Shown one piece after another: positions 61,880-64,000 of a stretch of DNA of 64,000 nucleotides. The notes under the pieces are model-generated. The model ran no database searches. It had not been told where the DNA came from and saw only the letters and a list, made by a program, of their open reading frames with translations. A program made the translations under genes and the position numbers. Origin of the DNA: an uncultured Acetatifactor sp. (GTDB taxonomy: Bacteria; Bacillota; Clostridia; Lachnospirales; Lachnospiraceae); contig CAJUCT010000023.1 in NCBI GenBank assembly GCA_910585015.1, positions 1 to 64,000 on the forward strand, written 5' to 3'. Positions within the stretch are counted from its first letter, which is position 1, and the number at the start of each line of letters is the position of its first letter.

Positions 61880-62743
61880 TCAGGGTGCTGCACCAGAGAG
61901 ATCCAGCAGTTTTGCCGCATTTTTGCCCAGAACTGCCTCCTGTTCTGCGGCAGTCAGCCCTATGGCCCGCAGCCGCTCCACATAGTCCCCTTGGTCCTGC
62001 CATGGAGAGTCGGTGCCGAACAGGATTCGGGAAGTTCCATGCTTACGGCAAAGACGCAGGAAATCCGCCGGGGCCAGCACTGTGTTTTTGTGGGGAGAGG
62101 GCTCCATGCCGGGGTAGGGATCCATCTGGCCATAGGTAAAGGCGGTGTCCAGCCATACAGGCGCTCCGGCCAGATCGCTTTCCACCTGGGCCCAGTTGCC
62201 CCAGCCGCCCATGTGGGCCAGTACCAGCTTTTGGGGTGCAACCTCCTTAAGCACGTGCAGCACATGCTCCACGGAAGCATAATCGTAGCCGTTTATACTG
62301 ATATCTAACCCTGCATGGGTCAGCACGATAAGCCCCAGGTCGGAAGCCTCGTAGAGAATCCGCAGATTCTTGGGATCATCCAGATCCGTCCTCTGATAGG
62401 CGGGATGCAGTTTTATGCCCTTCACTCCGGCACTTTTCAGCCGCCGCAGTTCCTGGCTCACATGGGGATAATCCGGGTGCATACCGCCGAAGGGCAGGAT
62501 GCCCTGGCTCTGCAGGGGCAGTAGCTTTTCAATAACAGTGTTGTTCAGATGTTCCACGCTGTTTGGGTTGGTCACCGCAGGCTGGGGCACACTGTAAGCG
62601 ATCCCGTGGTGGCGCATGGAAACTAAAAGCCCGTACAGGGTGCCGTCCGTGTGAGGGCGTATGTGGGCGGCGGCTCCCAGCTTATTTATGGTTTTTTCCG
62701 CAATATGTCCGGGAAAAATATGGGTGTGCATATCAATAATCAT
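61880..62743 (-). CDS. Amidohydrolase-family metal-dependent hydrolase
   Basis: The 287-residue TIM-barrel hydrolase has the metal motif MHTH (His6, His8), GIKLHPAYQ with a barrel Lys/His (about 109-117), LVLAHMGGWGNW (about 173-184) and the catalytic Asp in ILFGTDSPWQD (about 242-252). It belongs to the amidohydrolase 2 type; substrates vary widely (decarboxylases, lactonases, imidases), and none can be assigned. It converges on the iorA-iorB-paaK region and has no close partner. The gap to the next gene (62744-63096) is AT-rich; a promoter-like TATATT is near 63068. Confidence 0.88.
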   Translation of the reverse strand: MIIDMHTHIFPGHIAEKTINKLGAAAHIRPHTDGTLYGLLVSMRHHGIAYSVPQPAVTNPNSVEHLNNTVIEKLLPLQSQGILPFGGMHPDYPHVSQELRRLKSAGVKGIKLHPAYQRTDLDDPKNLRILYEASDLGLIVLTHAGLDISINGYDYASVEHVLHVLKEVAPQKLVLAHMGGWGNWAQVESDLAGAPVWLDTAFTYGQMDPYPGMEPSPHKNTVLAPADFLRLCRKHGTSRILFGTDSPWQDQGDYVERLRAIGLTAAEQEAVLGKNAAKLLDLSGAAP

Positions 62744-63096
62744 GCTTTTTCCTTTCTTTTGAGTATGCCATCAGCGATTGCGATATAAAATATATATAAC
62801 CAATTTTGCTTTTACTTGCACATCATATTCTATGAGAGACCTGATGTCAAGTATATCCGTTGGCATGAGAACGGCTTCTAAAGACGTGTCGTGAAGAACA
62901 CCCGTCAAGAGGCTTTTTTACATACAAAAAACCGAAAATGCGGCATTTTATCTGGTTTTGTTCCGCTGAGCAGCAACGACATGGAAGTTGGGAAAGTAAA
63001 TATATCAATTCTAGATTAATGAACTGAACAATCGCTGAACAATAGTTGATTTTTAATTTTCTATATGATATATTTATAGCAGGAAGGAGGACAAGC

Positions 63097-64000
63097 ATGG
63101 AAGAGATATATAATCTGATGGCGGAAATTATATATTACTTTTTCGAAAACATAAATTCGGATTTCTATCAACATTATAATAATCGTACAAAAAAGAGCAT
63201 AGATAATATAAAGTCCAGCATTGCGCATGAAATTCCCCGGTTGTTTTGCGCAAACGGAGAGGGGATAGCAGCGTTGGAAACTCCGGAATCAGTACTGTGC
63301 GGGATCAATAGTGTTTTCCTTTCCTGTAAGGGCAATAAAGAATTTGACAAATTACTGCAATTGTTAATTATTTTAGATAATTCTCTAGAAAAACAAATGA
63401 GATGGGAATATGAGAGCAGGCAGGGAAACTGTTTTGAAGGATGCCTGAATGAAAATTGGAAAAAATATAAAATAGGTCTTTTACCGAGGTGCGAGTGCTG
63501 CTGGGAAAGGCATCATAGAGGAAGTCAGCATTATAACAGAATTGATAATTTTATCCAAAATTTTCTGATAATCGATTATAGGGTATGGGAAAACTGGAGG
63601 ATTATGCATCATTTCCTGCCCACCAGTTTAATGGCAAAAGCGGAGGAAAACAAGAAACTAACGGTGGTGATCTCTCCCTATAAAACGGGAGATGATTTTG
63701 CGGTAAAGAAATACATATCAAATGAGGAGCAGAAATTCTCGGTGCAATATACAGGGAATGCCGAGGCAGATACGGATAAAGTGAAGAGAGTTATCGATTT
63801 GGCGGCGGAGAATAGGGCTTCTATTGTAATATTCCCTGAAATGCTTGGGAATGCTACAATGGAAGATGCAATATCCGATTATCTGATGGAACCAAGTCGG
63901 CAGGAAAGAGGATGTTCTCCCGATCTGATTTTGTTGCCTACAATATGGAGTGATCATACAAATACGGCATGTTTGTTGGACGGAACGGGAGCCACAATAT
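63097..64000 (+). CDS. Nitrilase-like domain protein, incomplete at window edge
   Basis: An open frame of 301 codons starts at ATG 63097 behind GGAAGGAGGACAAGC and runs off the window with no stop. Residues 1-185 are unrecognised, with Cys clusters (CFEGC, CECC). From about residue 186 the sequence resembles a carbon-nitrogen hydrolase domain: KLTVVISPYKTG, KRVIDLAAENRASIVIFPEM with Glu248 in the position of the first nitrilase catalytic residue, and DLILLPTIWSD. The gene is AT-rich compared with its neighbours. Nitrilase domains on long proteins occur in some bacterial defence genes, including certain reverse-transcriptase systems, but no such partner is visible here. The catalytic Lys and Cys would lie beyond the edge. 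Confidence 0.6.
   Translation, partial: MEEIYNLMAEIIYYFFENINSDFYQHYNNRTKKSIDNIKSSIAHEIPRLFCANGEGIAALETPESVLCGINSVFLSCKGNKEFDKLLQLLIILDNSLEKQMRWEYESRQGNCFEGCLNENWKKYKIGLLPRCECCWERHHRGSQHYNRIDNFIQNFLIIDYRVWENWRIMHHFLPTSLMAKAEENKKLTVVISPYKTGDDFAVKKYISNEEQKFSVQYTGNAEADTDKVKRVIDLAAENRASIVIFPEMLGNATMEDAISDYLMEPSRQERGCSPDLILLPTIWSDHTNTACLLDGTGATI

Overview
The window looks like a chromosomal segment of a Lachnospiraceae-type anaerobe (Clostridia, Bacillota). The basis is the protein sequences (divergent ATP-dependent PEP carboxykinase, Phe T-box leader, serC-serA next to a DUF1015 gene, indolepyruvate:ferredoxin oxidoreductase with phenylacetate-CoA ligase), strong AGGAGG ribosome sites, TTGACA/TATAAT promoters and a moderately high G+C. 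No species can be named from the sequence alone. Most of the window is housekeeping. No CRISPR array, prophage or complete insertion sequence was seen.

Layout. 0-6.5 kb: pckA, a lipoprotein with a duplicated domain, a likely 6S RNA, a SpoIID/LytB-domain protein and a YihY/BrkB membrane protein. 6.6-14.3 kb: a small Uma2 protein, a Phe-type T-box leader with pheS-pheT, an M18 aminopeptidase, queA and a PilZ protein. 14.4-18 kb (minus strand): tyrA with an ACT domain, then a two-gene RNA-repair cassette (RNA ligase and HD-domain polynucleotide kinase) surrounded by tandem hairpin repeats. 19-24 kb: an EF-G paralogue and leuS. 24-28.8 kb: an ECF-like sigma factor with a long C-terminal extension, two small Met-rich proteins, a Cys/Gly/Asn-rich protein and a decayed chemoreceptor gene. 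28.9-34.7 kb: a solute-binding lipoprotein, a reduced SUF pair (SufC and a short SufB/D) and a membrane chemoreceptor. 34.7-43.8 kb: tRNA-Arg, leuB, ilvD, ilvB (branched-chain amino acids), an L,D-transpeptidase, serC-serA. 43.8-46.9 kb: an AT-rich island with a BspA-like surface protein, followed by a GC-rich gene remnant. 47-57.6 kb: a small hypothetical, DUF1015, glgB with a Lys/Ala tail, MscS, an SPFH/zinc-ribbon protein, a zinc-ribbon/LRR protein, a small membrane protein and glf. 57.6-62.7 kb: tRNA-Thr, iorA-iorB-paaK, a truncated Imm7-like start and an amidohydrolase. 63.1-64 kb: an AT-rich gene running off the edge with a nitrilase-like catalytic motif.

The most unusual signal is non-coding. 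At least nine places carry members of one family of ~100-nt double-stem hairpin elements (family 1 here). The outer and inner stems differ in sequence from locus to locus but remain self-complementary. The ends (AACAGCA ... GCGGAACTC) and a loop core (ACGCC...GCGGCC) are conserved. Every member lies just before the ribosome site of a gene and in the same orientation as that gene. The RNA-repair cassette has the largest expansion (about seven full or partial units). Two more structured repeat families (2 and 3) are present. Family 2 provides the ribosome site of iorB. Repeats of families 1 and 2 also encode the last residues of the RNA ligase and the HD-kinase. These elements may be 5'-UTR RNAs, small mobile hairpin elements, or both, and they are the best candidate for something undescribed in the window.
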